DNA from: Actinobacteria bacterium IMCC19121
Lineage (GTDB): Bacteria > Actinomycetota > Actinomycetes > Nanopelagicales > Nanopelagicaceae
Length of the DNA: 64,000 nt
Direction of reading: 5' to 3'
NCBI GenBank assembly: GCA_002284895.1
Contig: CP015605.1
Span: 124,001 to 188,000 of the forward strand
In this document: in pieces, positions 15,302 to 26,790 of the stretch
Position numbering within the stretch: position 1 is the stretch's first letter
Layout: the number at the start of each line of letters is the position of its first letter
Position numbers and translations under genes: made by a program
The notes under the pieces: generated by a model
What the model was told of the DNA's origin: nothing
The model's database searches: none
The model's input: the letters and a program-made list of their open reading frames with translations, nothing else

Positions 15302-16818
15302 TAGCGAATGAAGGTTGCGAGGTTTGAGATGAAGTTAAGAACTGGTGCTGGGAACACACCTAAGGCAATTGTTACAATAATTGAGAAAATAACTGTAATT
15401 GATGTCAGAGATGACGGGATTTCAACGCTTGTGCCATCTTCAACTGGATCAGTGAAGAACATTAGAACAATCACTCGAATATAGAAGAAGGCTGCAATCG
15501 CACTTGATAGCACACCAGCTATAACAACACTTCGTGCACCACTTTCATATGCTGCAGAGAAGATTGAAAACTTTCCAATAAATCCGCTAGTAAGAGGAAT
15601 TCCAGCAAAGGAAAGCAGGAATGTAGCAAAAGCAATAGCAACCCAAGGAGAGCGCTTTCCTAAACCTTTCCAACGGTTGAGATCAGTTACTTCACCTGCA
15701 GAGTCACGAACCAAAGTCACAATGGCAAATGCTCCAACTGTTGTGATTCCATAAGCAAAGAGATAGAACAGTGAAGCCTCAAGGCCAGCCTTATTCAAGG
15801 CAATAACACCAGTTAATAAGAAGCCAGCATGGGCAATGGAAGAGTAAGCCAACATGCGCTTGACATCACGCTGTGCGATGGCAACTAGTGAACCAAAGAC
15901 CATAGTGATGATTGCAATGATTGTGAGCATTGGCGACCATGACCATTGGGCATTAGCAAAGACGGTGTAGTAAATGCGAAGCATTGCGCCAAAGGCTGCA
16001 ACCTTTGTAGCAGCTGCCATAAATGCAGTTACTGGTGTTGGTGCGCCTTGGTAAACATCGGGTGACCAGGCATGAAATGGAACTGCTCCCACTTTAAAGA
16101 GCAGACCAACAGATAAAAATGCGATTCCAATGAGTAGGAAGACATCGTTTCCACCGCCTCCGACAACGGCGTTGCGGATTCCGGTAAAGGTAATTGATGA
16201 TGAGTATCCATAGAGGAAAGCTGCGCCAAATAAGAAGAATGCTGATGAAAAAGCACCCAGTAGGAAGTACTTAAGTGCTGCTTCCTGGGATGCTAAACGG
16301 CGGCGACGAGAAAGGCCTGCCATTAAATACAGCGGCAATGAGAGCACTTCGAGTGCCACAAACAATGTAATGAGATCACTTGAAACTGGGAACAACATCA
16401 TTCCCGCCACAGCAAAGAGGGTAAGTGGATAGACCTCAGTTACTTGATTACCGCTTTGCATGGCATGACGTTCTTCATCTGAACCTGGAAGTGCTGCAGC
16501 TAAAGGAGTGAAGTGTTCTGCATCTGCAATGAGTAAAACAGAGATGAGAGAAATAATAAGAATTGAAGCCTGCATCAAAACCGCAGGACCATCTATGACC
16601 ACAGAGCCCATAGCTGCTGAGAGTGATTGTTCGTTACGAATTCGCCAGACCTGCACAAGTGCCAAAACTAAGGAACCTAAAGTCACTGATAATTGTGTAA
16701 ATGGGCGTAGCGCCTTAGACATAAAGGCTTCAACTAGCACGCCAATGATTGCTCCACCCAGCAAAATAAGCATAGGTGAGAGAAGTGTGTAGTTAAGAAC
16801 TGGTGAGCTGAATTCCAT
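15301..16818 (-). CDS. nuoN: NADH-quinone oxidoreductase subunit N
   Basis: This 505-aa antiporter-like membrane subunit of complex I has many hydrophobic helices, the family's QEAALKYFLLGAFSSAFFLF and KVGAVPFHAWSPDVYQGAP blocks (key lysines and the HxW motif), and KRMLAYSSIAHAGF. It contributes one proton path of the membrane arm. The nuoM stop and nuoN start share one base (16818), and nuoN overlaps the polyprenyl synthase gene in the same way. Confidence 0.97.
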   Translation of the reverse strand: MEFSSPVLNYTLLSPMLILLGGAIIGVLVEAFMSKALRPFTQLSVTLGSLVLALVQVWRIRNEQSLSAAMGSVVIDGPAVLMQASILIISLISVLLIADAEHFTPLAAALPGSDEERHAMQSGNQVTEVYPLTLFAVAGMMLFPVSSDLITLFVALEVLSLPLYLMAGLSRRRRLASQEAALKYFLLGAFSSAFFLFGAAFLYGYSSSITFTGIRNAVVGGGGNDVFLLIGIAFLSVGLLFKVGAVPFHAWSPDVYQGAPTPVTAFMAAATKVAAFGAMLRIYYTVFANAQWSWSPMLTIIAIITMVFGSLVAIAQRDVKRMLAYSSIAHAGFLLTGVIALNKAGLEASLFYLFAYGITTVGAFAIVTLVRDSAGEVTDLNRWKGLGKRSPWVAIAFATFLLSFAGIPLTSGFIGKFSIFSAAYESGARSVVIAGVLSSAIAAFFYIRVIVLMFFTDPVEDGTSVEIPSSLTSITVIFSIIVTIALGVFPAPVLNFISNLATFIR

Positions 16819-18326
16819 TATTTATCACCATTCGTTGGAGCTGGATCAGTGAAGCCCATTTGAGCAATCACATGCGCTGAGGCTGGATTGATTACATTTA
16901 ATAACGGCGAAGGATAGAAACCAAGTGCAATGATGATTGCCATCACTGGTGCAATTGCAACCTTCTCGCGAAGATTGAGATCACTTAATCCCTCATTACT
17001 CGGAGTTGTTGGACCATGCAGAGCTTTTTGAACTGGAATCAAGATATAGAGCGCAGCTAGAACAATTCCAAATGTTGCAATAACTGCATGCACTGGATAT
17101 CGAGTAAATGTTCCAACAAGAACTAAGAACTCACTCACAAAGCTAGACAAGCCTGGCAACGCAAGTGATGACATTCCAGCTAAGAAGAATGACCAAGCCA
17201 TCACTGGTGTGACGCGTTGTAGTCCGCCAAAGTCTGCAATCGTTGAAGAACCACGACGTGCAATCATCCAACCACCAACAATGAACAAGGCTGCCGTTGA
17301 GAAGCCGTGATTAAACATATACAAAGTAGCCCCGCTGTGACCCTGTGAGGTCATTGCAAAGATACCCATCGTGATGAAACCAAAGTGTGAAATAGATGTA
17401 AATGCAATTAAGCGCTTTAGATCCTTTTGGCCAATTGCAAGGATTGCGCCATAAACAATTGAAATAACCGCAAGAACCATAATCAATGGTGTGAATGTCT
17501 TGCTTGCCTCTGGGAACAAAGTTAGGCAGTAGCGAATCATTCCGAAAGTTCCGACTTTATCTAGAACGCCGAGCAATAACACTGAAGTCCCAGGGGTTGC
17601 AGAAGCAGCAGCATCTGGCAGCCACGTGTGAAGCGGCCACAGAGGTGCCTTAATTGCAAAGGCAATGAAGAAGCCTAGGAATAGGAAGTTCTGCGTAGTC
17701 GAACTCATCTCTAGTTGTGAAAGTGCTTGCAGATCAAAAGTATGTCCGCCTTGAGCACCTGACATCACATAGAGCGCGATGATGGATGCCAACATTAGTA
17801 ATCCACCGAAGAGGCTGTAAATCAAGAACTTCACTGCCGCCGCTGAGCGCTCACCAGTTCCGTAACCACCAATAAGGAAGTAAACCGGAATCAACATCGC
17901 TTCAAAGATGACGTAGAACAAGAAAACATCTGTTGCTGCAAAGACACCAATCATCATCGTTTCAAGGACAAGGATGAGGATGTAGAACGTCTTTACAGAC
18001 CAACGCCCACCGTGAGCTTCATTCCAACCTGATAACACAACGATTGGTGCCAAAATCGTTGACATCAAAATCAAGACAAGGGCTAAACCATCAACACCAA
18101 CAGAAAAGTTAATACCAAAAGTTGGAATCCAAGAATACTTCTCAACAAACTGAAGATCTACGTTATCGCGCTGGAAGTTCATAGCCATCGCAATAGTTGC
18201 GATGGCAACAATCACAGAAGTTGCAAGTGCAACTTGCTTACTCAAAACTTCTTTTGTCTTAGGTGTAGCAGCAACTGCAATCGAGCCAATGATTGGCAAG
18301 AGCATCAGTAGAACTAATGAATTCAT
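16818..18326 (-). CDS. nuoM: NADH-quinone oxidoreductase subunit M
   Basis: The 502-aa antiporter-like subunit begins [15 protein letters not shown] and carries FYVIFEAMLIPVYFLIGGYG (transmembrane Glu), KAPLWPLHTWLPDAAASATP and KRLIAFTSISHFGF. I place the start at the ATG at 18326, which shares a base with the nuoL stop (TAATG) like the other junctions. A TTG 18 nt upstream is in frame but has no support. The length matches NuoM of other actinobacteria. Confidence 0.97.
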   Translation of the reverse strand: MNSLVLLMLLPIIGSIAVAATPKTKEVLSKQVALATSVIVAIATIAMAMNFQRDNVDLQFVEKYSWIPTFGINFSVGVDGLALVLILMSTILAPIVVLSGWNEAHGGRWSVKTFYILILVLETMMIGVFAATDVFLFYVIFEAMLIPVYFLIGGYGTGERSAAAVKFLIYSLFGGLLMLASIIALYVMSGAQGGHTFDLQALSQLEMSSTTQNFLFLGFFIAFAIKAPLWPLHTWLPDAAASATPGTSVLLLGVLDKVGTFGMIRYCLTLFPEASKTFTPLIMVLAVISIVYGAILAIGQKDLKRLIAFTSISHFGFITMGIFAMTSQGHSGATLYMFNHGFSTAALFIVGGWMIARRGSSTIADFGGLQRVTPVMAWSFFLAGMSSLALPGLSSFVSEFLVLVGTFTRYPVHAVIATFGIVLAALYILIPVQKALHGPTTPSNEGLSDLNLREKVAIAPVMAIIIALGFYPSPLLNVINPASAHVIAQMGFTDPAPTNGDK

Positions 18327-20218
18327 TATTGAACCACCACCCAAATCCCTGCGATTAATAAGGCGGCTCCAACAAAGATTAGCGCTGCATAACTACGAAC
18401 AAATCCGCTCTGAACGCCTCTTAGAAGTGAGCTTGAGGTCATTGCTAACTGGCCAACTCCGCGCACTGTTCCATCAATGACAGCTTCATCAGTTTTGACC
18501 AAAACCTGCGTTAACTGCTGGCCAGGGCGCATAAAGACGGCCTCATTGAAGCGATCCTGCATGAGATCTTGGCGCGCAATCTTGGTTAATACTGAGACAT
18601 TTTCTGGCGCAATCGCAGCAACTTCTTGGCGTGAATACTTAAAGAATGCAATCGCAACACCGATGGCAACCATTGTTAAGGCAAGTCCTGAAACAACAAT
18701 TGGTTCGAGCAGGTGATGTTCGTGCTCTTCATGATGATCAAAGAGTGGATGTAGCCAGTTAACGAGTGCATCACCACGCGATAGCAAGAATCCAGATGAG
18801 ACTGAACCAATTGCAAGAATTGCCATTGGTAGCCACATCAACCATGGGGATTCATGAGGATGTGCATCCTCATCCCAGCGCTTTGTTCCGGTGAAAGTAA
18901 GAATCATTACGCGAGTCATGTAGAAGGCAGTAATTCCTGCACCTAACAATGTAATTGATCCTAGAAGAATTCCCTTTATACCACCGGCGTTAAATGCAGT
19001 TTCAATAATCATGTCCTTGGAATAGAAACCTGCAAATGGTGGCACGCCAAGGATTGCTAAATACCCAAGTCCAAATGTCACAAATGTAATTGGCATAAAC
19101 TTACGAAGTGCGCCGTATTTGCGCATATTTACTTGATCATTCATTCCATGCATCACTGAACCTGCACCAAGGAACATTCCAGCTTTAAAGAAACCGTGAG
19201 TTAACAAGTGCATGATTGCGAATGCATAACCAACTGGACCTAATCCAGCTGCAAGAGTCATGTAACCAATCTGCGACATTGTTGAAGCAGCGAGTGCTTT
19301 CTTGATGTCATCTTTTGCAGTACCGATGAGTGCACCAAATAACAATGTAATAGCGCCAACGATCACAACTAGTAGTTGGGCAGTTGGCGCAGCATCGAAA
19401 ATGAAGTTAGAGCGAGTAATGAGATAAACACCTGCTGTAACCATTGTCGCTGCGTGGATAAGTGCTGAAACAGGGGTTGGGCCCGCCATCGCATCGCCTA
19501 ACCAAGCCTGTAATGGGAATTGAGCTGATTTACCGGCTGCTGCAACCAGCAACATAATTCCAATGGCGGTTAGTGCTCCGGTCGATGTCTGATCAACCTG
19601 CTCTTTGATTCCCGCAAATGAAACAGTTCCTACTGTTGCAAAGGCGATCATGATTGCAAAAGAGAGCCCCATGTCACCAACTCGGTTCATAACAAATGCC
19701 TTCTTGGATGCAGTTGCATAAGCAGGCTTTTGATTCCAGAAACCAATCAATAGATAAGAAGCAAGACCCACACCTTCCCAACCAACATAAAGGTTGAGGT
19801 AGCTATCACCGAGTACCAACAAGAGCATCGCTGCAATAAAAAGGTTTAAATATGCAAAGAAGCGTCTGCGGTCTTTATCGTGTGACATATAAGAAATTGA
19901 ATAAATGTGGATTAACGTTCCAACGCCTGTAATGAGAAGCACGAAGCAGATAGAAAGTTGATCAAGGAGTAATCCCGCATCAACCTTAAAACTTCCAACT
20001 GAGATCCACTCAAATAGCTTTTGACCCACTGGGCGCTCTTCTGTGGATCGGCCCAGCATCAATGAGAGTTGATAGAGACCAACAGCAAATGATGACGCCG
20101 ACATTAGAGTTCCAAGAATGTGGCCCCACTTATCAGCACGTCGGCCAGCAAGTAAAAGAATGGTTGCGCCAAGTAATGGCAGTGCAATTAAATAAACGAG
20201 GCTGTTTGAAGTTGTCAT
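18326..20218 (-). CDS. nuoL: NADH-quinone oxidoreductase subunit L
   Basis: At 630 aa this is the largest membrane-arm subunit, with [40 protein letters not shown], the lateral-helix region and a long amphipathic C-terminal part. [17 protein letters not shown] is an unusually His-rich loop near residue 490. It begins 2 nt after the nuoK stop and hands over to nuoM through TAATG. It provides a distal proton channel coupled to quinone reduction. Confidence 0.97.
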   Translation of the reverse strand: MTTSNSLVYLIALPLLGATILLLAGRRADKWGHILGTLMSASSFAVGLYQLSLMLGRSTEERPVGQKLFEWISVGSFKVDAGLLLDQLSICFVLLITGVGTLIHIYSISYMSHDKDRRRFFAYLNLFIAAMLLLVLGDSYLNLYVGWEGVGLASYLLIGFWNQKPAYATASKKAFVMNRVGDMGLSFAIMIAFATVGTVSFAGIKEQVDQTSTGALTAIGIMLLVAAAGKSAQFPLQAWLGDAMAGPTPVSALIHAATMVTAGVYLITRSNFIFDAAPTAQLLVVIVGAITLLFGALIGTAKDDIKKALAASTMSQIGYMTLAAGLGPVGYAFAIMHLLTHGFFKAGMFLGAGSVMHGMNDQVNMRKYGALRKFMPITFVTFGLGYLAILGVPPFAGFYSKDMIIETAFNAGGIKGILLGSITLLGAGITAFYMTRVMILTFTGTKRWDEDAHPHESPWLMWLPMAILAIGSVSSGFLLSRGDALVNWLHPLFDHHEEHEHHLLEPIVVSGLALTMVAIGVAIAFFKYSRQEVAAIAPENVSVLTKIARQDLMQDRFNEAVFMRPGQQLTQVLVKTDEAVIDGTVRGVGQLAMTSSSLLRGVQSGFVRSYAALIFVGAALLIAGIWVVVQ

Positions 20219-20220
20219 GG

Positions 20221-20520
20221 CTATCGCTTCAACAAACTAGCATCATCAACTGATGCTGAACGGCGTGAGCGATAAATCGTCACGATAATTGCAAGACCAA
20301 CTACAACCTCACATGCGGCAACAACCATCGTAAAGAAGGCCACTACTTGTCCGTTGAGATCTCCGTTGATTCTGGAAAAAGTCACAAAAGCTAGGTTTGC
20401 AGCGTTGAGCATGAGTTCAACACACATGAAAACAACGATTGCATTGCGTCGAACAACCACTCCAACAGCTCCAATAGTGAAGAGAAGTGCGGATAGATAT
20501 AGATAGTTAGCTGCATCCAT
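20221..20520 (-). CDS. nuoK: NADH-quinone oxidoreductase subunit K
   Basis: This 99-aa three-helix subunit shows the family's [33 protein letters not shown] pattern in two parts, with the conserved membrane Glu in CVELMLNA and a second acidic residue in [11 protein letters not shown]. It directly abuts nuoJ (TAA then ATG). The size is standard. Confidence 0.96.
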   Translation of the reverse strand: MDAANYLYLSALLFTIGAVGVVVRRNAIVVFMCVELMLNAANLAFVTFSRINGDLNGQVVAFFTMVVAACEVVVGLAIIVTIYRSRRSASVDDASLLKR

Positions 20521-21312
20521 TTACTTCTCCTCTCCCTTACTGGTGTCGACCTTGCCGAGTTCAAAGGTTCCTGAAGTCAACATGTCTCCACGTGCTTGCA
20601 AAGTGGCGTTAATTGAGTTCGCAGCTGGAGTGCCATCTGGCAAAAGAGCTGGAACATCTACAGCGTTGTGACGAGCAAACACACCTGGCGCTGGAAGACC
20701 TGCAGCGTTAGCAAGTGATTTCCCGCGGAAACGTTGGGTTGAAAGTTGGCGCTGAGTTGGTCGCACTTGAATACTTTGGTGATGTGCAAGAACCATTGCA
20801 CCTAGCGCTGCAGTGATTAAAAGCGCTGAAACAACTTCAAATGGCCAGACATATCTTGAAAATAGAAGTTGTGCAATGCCTTGAACATTTCCCAGTGAAT
20901 TGGCTGCTTCTAATCCAATTGCATTTCGACCAAGAGTTGCACGTCCAATCAAAGAAACCATCAAGCCACCAAAGCCAACCGCTGCAACTATCGCGATTGG
21001 TCGAAGACCTGTGATTGTTTCAGTGAGTGAATCAGATGAATCAACACCGACAAGCATGAGAATAAAGAGGAAGAGCATCATTACTGCGCCGGTATAAACA
21101 ACAATCTGCACGATTCCAAGGAAGAGTGCATCTTGAGCAATATAGAAAACTGCCAAGTTGACCATGACAGATGCCATCAAAATTGCAGAGTGCACAGCTT
21201 TCTTAACAAGCAACATTCCTAACGCTGCAGCAACAGTCAATGGAGCTAGAACCCAGAACAAAACAGCTTCTGGAGTCTGTGTTTGACCCACTGAAATAGC
21301 TAAATCAAGCAT
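20521..21312 (-). CDS. nuoJ: NADH-quinone oxidoreductase subunit J
   Basis: The 263-aa subunit has five predicted helices in its first 180 residues, with FLGIVQIVVYTGAVMMLFLF as the conserved third helix that takes part in the quinone-to-channel relay. The last 80 residues form a polar tail (RPTQRQLSTQRFRGK onward), longer than in E. coli but usual in actinobacteria. It abuts nuoI (TAG then ATG). Confidence 0.96.
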   Translation of the reverse strand: MLDLAISVGQTQTPEAVLFWVLAPLTVAAALGMLLVKKAVHSAILMASVMVNLAVFYIAQDALFLGIVQIVVYTGAVMMLFLFILMLVGVDSSDSLTETITGLRPIAIVAAVGFGGLMVSLIGRATLGRNAIGLEAANSLGNVQGIAQLLFSRYVWPFEVVSALLITAALGAMVLAHHQSIQVRPTQRQLSTQRFRGKSLANAAGLPAPGVFARHNAVDVPALLPDGTPAANSINATLQARGDMLTSGTFELGKVDTSKGEEK

Positions 21313-21924
21313 CTACTTCACATCCTGAGATGGGTGTGATTGCTTCACATCACCCTTGTAGTAATTGCTGTCATCCATATCTGGATACATTGGATGCGGA
21401 GGCATCAACATTCCTTGGCGAAGTGGCGCTAATAAATCTTCCTTTTCAAAGATTAACTTTTCACGTGATTCATCAGCTAATTCATACTCATTTGTCATTG
21501 TTAGGGCGCGTGTTGGGCAGGCTTCAATACATAGGCCGCAGAAAACACAACGCAGATAGTTAATTTGATAAACCTTGCCGTAGCGCTCTCCTGGAGACAT
21601 TTGATTCTCTGGAGTGTTATTTGCACCTTCAACATAAATTGCATCTGCTGGACATGCCCAAGCACAAAGCTCGCACCCAATACATTTTTCTAAACCATCT
21701 GGGTGACGGTTAAGTTGGTGACGACCATGGAAGCGCTCAGCTGTTGGTGCTTTTACTTCTGGGTATTCAACTGTAAGAGTCTTTTTAAAGATCTTCGAAA
21801 ATGGAACCAGGAAGCCTTTTAGGTGTCCAAGTAGTCCCACTGATTCACCTGTCTCCATCTTTGTGTAGGCGATATCGTTAACTGAAATCTCACTCTTCTT
21901 TAGCGGTTCGAGTTGCTCAGACAT
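21313..21924 (-). CDS. nuoI: NADH-quinone oxidoreductase subunit I (2[4Fe-4S])
   Basis: The 203-aa ferredoxin-like subunit has two cluster motifs, [12 protein letters not shown] and [12 protein letters not shown], that pass electrons to NuoB. I start it at the ATG at 21924 (MSEQLEPL), because AAGGGAGG lies just before it on the minus strand. An in-frame upstream ATG at 21969 would reach 53 nt into nuoH without a ribosome site. With this start nuoH and nuoI overlap by 8 nt. Confidence 0.96.
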   Translation of the reverse strand: MSEQLEPLKKSEISVNDIAYTKMETGESVGLLGHLKGFLVPFSKIFKKTLTVEYPEVKAPTAERFHGRHQLNRHPDGLEKCIGCELCAWACPADAIYVEGANNTPENQMSPGERYGKVYQINYLRCVFCGLCIEACPTRALTMTNEYELADESREKLIFEKEDLLAPLRQGMLMPPHPMYPDMDDSNYYKGDVKQSHPSQDVK

Positions 21925-23164
21925 GATCGCCTCCCTTGCTACTTTGTGACACATTGATGTTTGAAACATTCATTGGAACAGTTGGAACAGCAAAAGTTGG
22001 CTCACTGACTTCGACCTCAAGTGATTCCAGCTTTTTCTTCTTAGCATTTTCAAAGCCGATGTTTGCAGCCATAACTAGAAGAACTACAAAGCTTGCAAAA
22101 CCAATGACAACAATGCGTGGAGCACCTTCAAGTGAGAGAGTGCGAAGGGTTGCAACAACCAAAATCCAGAGAATTGATACTGGAATCAAGATCTTCCAGC
22201 CAAACTGCATAAATTGGTCATAACGAAGACGTGGGAGCGTGCCGCGTAGCCAAACGAATACGAAGAAGAAAACAAGCACCTTTGAGAAGAACCAGATGCC
22301 GGTAAACCATCCGCCTAACCAGGCTTCAGTAAAGCCAAGTCCTGGAGGAGCGTGATAACCACCAAGGAAGAGAGTTGTGGCAAGAGCTGAAACTGCGATG
22401 ATGTTTACATACTCAGCCAAGAAGAAGAGTGCGAACTTAAGTGATGAATACTCAGTGTGGAAACCACCAACTAATTCACCTTCTGCTTCAGCTAAATCGA
22501 ATGGTGCACGGTTAGTTTCACCCACCATTGAGATTGCATAGATTGCAAATGATGGGAACAAGACAACGCCATACCACCACGTTGATTGCGCAGCCACGAT
22601 GTCAGAAGTTGACATTGAACCTGCATAAATAAAGACAGCAACGAGAGAAAGTCCCATTGCAACTTCATAAGAAATCACTTGAGCACTTGAGCGCAATCCA
22701 CCAAGCAGTGGATATGTAGAACCAGATGACCAACCAGCCAACACAATTCCATAGACGCCTACTGATGCAATTGCTAATACATAGAGCACGCCCACAGGAA
22801 GATCAGTTAATTGCATCGCAGTTGTGTGACCAAAAAGTGAAACTTCACCGGTAATAGGAATAACTGCAAAAGACATAAAGCATGTCGTTGCACTAATGAT
22901 TGGTGCAAGAACAAAGACAATCTTGTCTGCGGCCGCTGGAATCAAATCTTCTTTAAGCGCTAACTTCACACCATCAGCTAAAGCTTGAATTAAACCAAAT
23001 GGACCAACACGGTTAGGACCTGGACGCTCCTGCATGCGACCAACAAGGCGACGCTCTCCCCATACCGACATAAGTGTGAGAACAACACAGAAAACAAAGA
23101 CAAGGAGTGCCTTTATGAGAATGGTTGTCCCTGAATCTGCGGCAATAAGCTCTGCTGTTGTCAT
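21917..23164 (-). CDS. nuoH: NADH-quinone oxidoreductase subunit H
   Basis: The 415-aa membrane subunit contacts quinone. Diagnostic blocks are [26 protein letters not shown] in its two halves, [24 protein letters not shown], and [24 protein letters not shown], followed by [11 protein letters not shown] polar C-terminal tail of about 50 residues follows the last helix. The ATG overlaps the nuoG stop as ATGA. Confidence 0.97.
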   Translation of the reverse strand: MTTAELIAADSGTTILIKALLVFVFCVVLTLMSVWGERRLVGRMQERPGPNRVGPFGLIQALADGVKLALKEDLIPAAADKIVFVLAPIISATTCFMSFAVIPITGEVSLFGHTTAMQLTDLPVGVLYVLAIASVGVYGIVLAGWSSGSTYPLLGGLRSSAQVISYEVAMGLSLVAVFIYAGSMSTSDIVAAQSTWWYGVVLFPSFAIYAISMVGETNRAPFDLAEAEGELVGGFHTEYSSLKFALFFLAEYVNIIAVSALATTLFLGGYHAPPGLGFTEAWLGGWFTGIWFFSKVLVFFFVFVWLRGTLPRLRYDQFMQFGWKILIPVSILWILVVATLRTLSLEGAPRIVVIGFASFVVLLVMAANIGFENAKKKKLESLEVEVSEPTFAVPTVPMNVSNINVSQSSKGGDHV

Positions 23165-25509
23165 ATCTTCACCACACTCACTACTGCGCCATGTGCAACG
23201 CCTAGATTTACTAGTAATTGAGAACCGCGTGAATTACGTGGTGCCCAGAGCGCATCGTCATGAATATCTTCAACAAGTGCGCTCAAAGTTACTGAACCTA
23301 AAGAGGTTGAAATCTTAAGTTTGTCGCCATCGACCACACCAAGTGCGCCAGCGCGCTTAGGTGAAATAACTGCAACAGTTGCACGTGCTGTTCCTGCAAG
23401 GTTTTCTTCACCTTGTTGCAAAGTTCCAAGATCGAGCAAACGGCGCCATGATGTGAGAATGAATTGATCTCCAGACACTGATGGCTGAGCAGGTGCAGAA
23501 ACTTTGCTCATTGATGCGCGAGCACCATCCCACTTACCAAGGGATGCAATTTCTTTAATTGCTGCTGTGACAGTTCCAAGATTTATAGATGTGCCCATTT
23601 CTTCGGCAATCATTGAAAGAATACGTAGATCGCTGCGATTGAGTGAATCTTGCACTGCAGCATCAAATGAACGTGGTCGGCCTTCCCAGTTCAAAAATGA
23701 ACCGCTCTTTTCAGTAACTGCAGCAACTGGCAATACAACATCTGCATGTTGTGTAACCGTGCTGCTAGCAATTTCTAGAGAAACAACAAAAGCCTTTTCC
23801 AGGGCTGCAAGTGCGCTTTGACTATTTTCACCATCAAGTGGATCAACTCCGCCAACAACTAATGCACCGATTTCACCAGCATTGACTGCTGCATAAATCT
23901 CTTGCGTGCTCTTACCTTCTGCACTTGGTAATGAGTCAGTTCCCCACACCGCTGCAATATCAACACGTGCTGATGCATCAGTAACTGGGCGTCCACCTGG
24001 CAATACGTTTCCGATCGCACCAGCTTCAAGTGCACCGCGCTCTCCAGCACGACGTGGAATCCAAGCAATCTTGGCACTGCTTGAATCAGCAAGAGCTCCA
24101 ACTGCGCTTAATACTCCAGCACTTTCAGCGCCTCGCTCCCCCACCAAAATCACTGATTTTGAAGTAAGTGATTGTGAGGCAATAGCAGCAGCTTCAGCCC
24201 CTGGTGCAACCTTTATAAACTCACCCTTGAGTTTTTCAACTCCGATTGAAAGCTTGGTTGCAATTGCTGTGACCTTGAGTGCGCGCTTTCGTACTTGCTT
24301 GTTCAAACGCAAGAAAACAATCGGTGATTCTTCCTCTGGCTCAAAGCCAACGAGTAGAACATGATCTGCACGATCAATATCCAAGTACGTTGTAGTAGAA
24401 CCAACTACCCGTGCTGCAAGGAATTCACGTTCTTCATTTGATGAAAGACGTGAACGGAAATCAATATCGTTTGTGCCAAGTGCAACACGTGCAAACTTGC
24501 TATAGCCATATGCATCTTCATACGTTGCACGGCCACCAACAAGAACTGCAGCCTTTGAAGCTTTCAATCCCTTTGCTGCTGCAGCTAACGCCTCTGGCCA
24601 TGAAGCTGCAACTAACTCTCCAGATGCATTTCGAACCATTGGTGTTGTGAGGCGATCAACTGAAGTGACATATTTAAATGCCCAACGTCCCTTATCGCAG
24701 TTCCACTCTTCATTGACAGTTGAATCATCACCAGCAAGGCGACGCAGAGTCTTTCCACGGCGAACATCGGTGCGCATATCGCAACCAGATGCACAGTGCT
24801 CACAAGCAGATGGTGTTGAAACTAAATCGAATGGACGTGCACGGAATCGGTATGCAGCACCAGTAAGTGCCCCCACCGGACAGATTTGAACTGTGTTGCC
24901 TGAGAAATAAGATTCAAAAGGTTTGTTTTCATAGATACCAACTTGTTGCAAAGCACCACGTTCATTCAAAGTAATGAATGGGTCAGATGCAATCTGCTCA
25001 GAGAATCGTGTGCAGCGAGCACAGAGAACACAACGCTCGCGATCAAGTAAAACTTGAGAAGAAATATTGATTGGCTTTTGGAATGTGCGCTTCACGCCCT
25101 CAAAGCGGGTTTCACCCTGGCCATTGCTCATTGCCTGGTTTTGCAATGGGCACTCGCCACCCTTGTCACATACTGGGCAATCAAGTGGGTGGTTAATAAG
25201 TAGTAGCTCCATAACACCGCGCTGTGCCTTTTCAGCAACAGGTGAAGTGAGTTGAGTTTTAACAATCATGCCTGGCTCAACTGGAATCGTGCAAGAAGCT
25301 TGTGGCTTTGGAAAAGCACGGCCATTAATTTCAATATCAACTAAACATTGGCGACATGCACCAACTGGATCGAGAAGTGGGTGATCACAAAAACGTGGAA
25401 TCTGAATTCCAAGTTGCTCTGCCGCACGAATTACTAATGTTCCCTTAGGAACGCTCACTTCAAATCCATCAACAACGACAGTGATCATGTCTACAACTTC
25501 AGTAGTCAT
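23161..25509 (-). CDS. nuoG: NADH-quinone oxidoreductase subunit G
   Basis: The 782-aa iron-sulfur subunit has an N-terminal 2Fe-2S domain ([15 protein letters not shown]), [20 protein letters not shown] with a later CPVGAL, and [10 protein letters not shown] for the additional cluster. The molybdopterin-oxidoreductase-like domain follows, without a cofactor role in complex I. Start choices are 25509, directly abutting the nuoF stop, or an internal Met at 25488 (MITVVVDG). The first keeps the tight packing of the operon. Confidence 0.96.
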   Translation of the reverse strand: MTTEVVDMITVVVDGFEVSVPKGTLVIRAAEQLGIQIPRFCDHPLLDPVGACRQCLVDIEINGRAFPKPQASCTIPVEPGMIVKTQLTSPVAEKAQRGVMELLLINHPLDCPVCDKGGECPLQNQAMSNGQGETRFEGVKRTFQKPINISSQVLLDRERCVLCARCTRFSEQIASDPFITLNERGALQQVGIYENKPFESYFSGNTVQICPVGALTGAAYRFRARPFDLVSTPSACEHCASGCDMRTDVRRGKTLRRLAGDDSTVNEEWNCDKGRWAFKYVTSVDRLTTPMVRNASGELVAASWPEALAAAAKGLKASKAAVLVGGRATYEDAYGYSKFARVALGTNDIDFRSRLSSNEEREFLAARVVGSTTTYLDIDRADHVLLVGFEPEEESPIVFLRLNKQVRKRALKVTAIATKLSIGVEKLKGEFIKVAPGAEAAAIASQSLTSKSVILVGERGAESAGVLSAVGALADSSSAKIAWIPRRAGERGALEAGAIGNVLPGGRPVTDASARVDIAAVWGTDSLPSAEGKSTQEIYAAVNAGEIGALVVGGVDPLDGENSQSALAALEKAFVVSLEIASSTVTQHADVVLPVAAVTEKSGSFLNWEGRPRSFDAAVQDSLNRSDLRILSMIAEEMGTSINLGTVTAAIKEIASLGKWDGARASMSKVSAPAQPSVSGDQFILTSWRRLLDLGTLQQGEENLAGTARATVAVISPKRAGALGVVDGDKLKISTSLGSVTLSALVEDIHDDALWAPRNSRGSQLLVNLGVAHGAVVSVVKI

Positions 25510-26790
25510 TTATGCACCTGCCCCTGCAAATAGAGTTGATGCAACTGGATCAAATGGGCATCCACCATGAGTGATGTGAGCGATGTATTCATCGCGGAAA
25601 TACTTAATAGATGAAGTAATTGGACTTGTTGCACCATCACCTAGAGCACAGAATGAGCGGCCCATGATGTTGTCGCAAAGATCAAGCAACTTAGCAAGAT
25701 CTGCTTCAGTACCTTTACCTGCTTCAAGATCGCGTAGAAGTTGTACTAACCACCATGTGCCTTCACGACATGGTGTGCACTTACCGCATGACTCATGCTT
25801 ATAGAACTCAGTCCAGCGCAATACTGCGCGAACAACACATGTTGTTTCATCAAAGATTTGTAGAGCTTTAGTTCCAAGCATTGAACCTGCTGCTGAAACA
25901 CCTTCGTAATCCAATGGAACATCTAGATGCTCTGCTGTAAAGAGTGGAGTTGAAGATCCACCTGGTGTCCAGAACTTCAATGTGTGACCAGTGCGAATTC
26001 CACCCGATAGTTCAAGAATTTCGCGAAGAGTAATTCCAAGTGGTGCTTCAAACTGTCCAGGGTTATTGACGTGGCCTGAGAGTGAATAAAGCGTTGCGCC
26101 TTTGCTCTTCTCAGTTCCCATGCTCTGATACCACTCAGCGCCATTAGCAATAATCGCTGGAACTGAAGCAATGGATTCAACGTTATTTACAACTGTTGGG
26201 CGGGCATAAAGGCCTGCAATAGCTGGAAATGGTGGGCGCAAACGTGGTTGTCCGCGGAAGCCTTCAAGTGAATCAAGGAGTGCGGTTTCTTCACCACAAA
26301 TATATGCACCAGCACCAATATGTAAAACAACATCAATGCCATTTCCAAGTAATCCTGCTTTGTAAGCATCTTCGATTGCTTGATTCACTCGACGAACAAC
26401 ATGTGTTACTTCGCCTCGAATATAGATAAATGCATGCTTTGCACGAATTGCATGGCAGGCGATGATGCAGCCTTCAATAAGCACATGTGGGTTTGCCATC
26501 AATAGCGGTGTGTCTTTGCATGTTCCTGGCTCTGATTCATCAGCGTTAACAACTAAGTAATGCTCCCTGTTATCGCCCTGCGGGATAAAGCCCCACTTCA
26601 TTCCTGTTGGGAAACCTGCTCCGCCACGACCGCGTAACCCTGAGTCTTTTACAAGTTGAATAATTGCATCTGGATCCATTGCAAGTGCTTTAGCAGATGC
26701 GGTGTAACCACCGTGACGCTTATAGCCCTCAATTGTGAATGAATCTTTTTCATCCCAATGGGCAGATAGAACTGGAGTTAACTTAGTCAT
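25510..26790 (-). CDS. nuoF: NADH-quinone oxidoreductase subunit F (NADH/FMN site)
   Basis: The 426-aa subunit takes electrons from NADH. It has the NADH/FMN-binding glycine-rich loop GLRGRGGAGFPTGMKWGF near residue 51, the second glycine loop GAGAYICGEETALLDSLEG, and the N3 cluster ligands ESCGKCTPCREG with a later Cys (GRSFCALGDGA). It abuts nuoE and nuoG without spacer. Confidence 0.97.
   Translation of the reverse strand: MTKLTPVLSAHWDEKDSFTIEGYKRHGGYTASAKALAMDPDAIIQLVKDSGLRGRGGAGFPTGMKWGFIPQGDNREHYLVVNADESEPGTCKDTPLLMANPHVLIEGCIIACHAIRAKHAFIYIRGEVTHVVRRVNQAIEDAYKAGLLGNGIDVVLHIGAGAYICGEETALLDSLEGFRGQPRLRPPFPAIAGLYARPTVVNNVESIASVPAIIANGAEWYQSMGTEKSKGATLYSLSGHVNNPGQFEAPLGITLREILELSGGIRTGHTLKFWTPGGSSTPLFTAEHLDVPLDYEGVSAAGSMLGTKALQIFDETTCVVRAVLRWTEFYKHESCGKCTPCREGTWWLVQLLRDLEAGKGTEADLAKLLDLCDNIMGRSFCALGDGATSPITSSIKYFRDEYIAHITHGGCPFDPVASTLFAGAGA

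Noticed and set aside
23504-24364. Long plus-strand open frames across nuoG
   Set aside because: Low-complexity Ser/Ala/Thr-rich translations antisense to a well-supported NuoG; no family resemblance.
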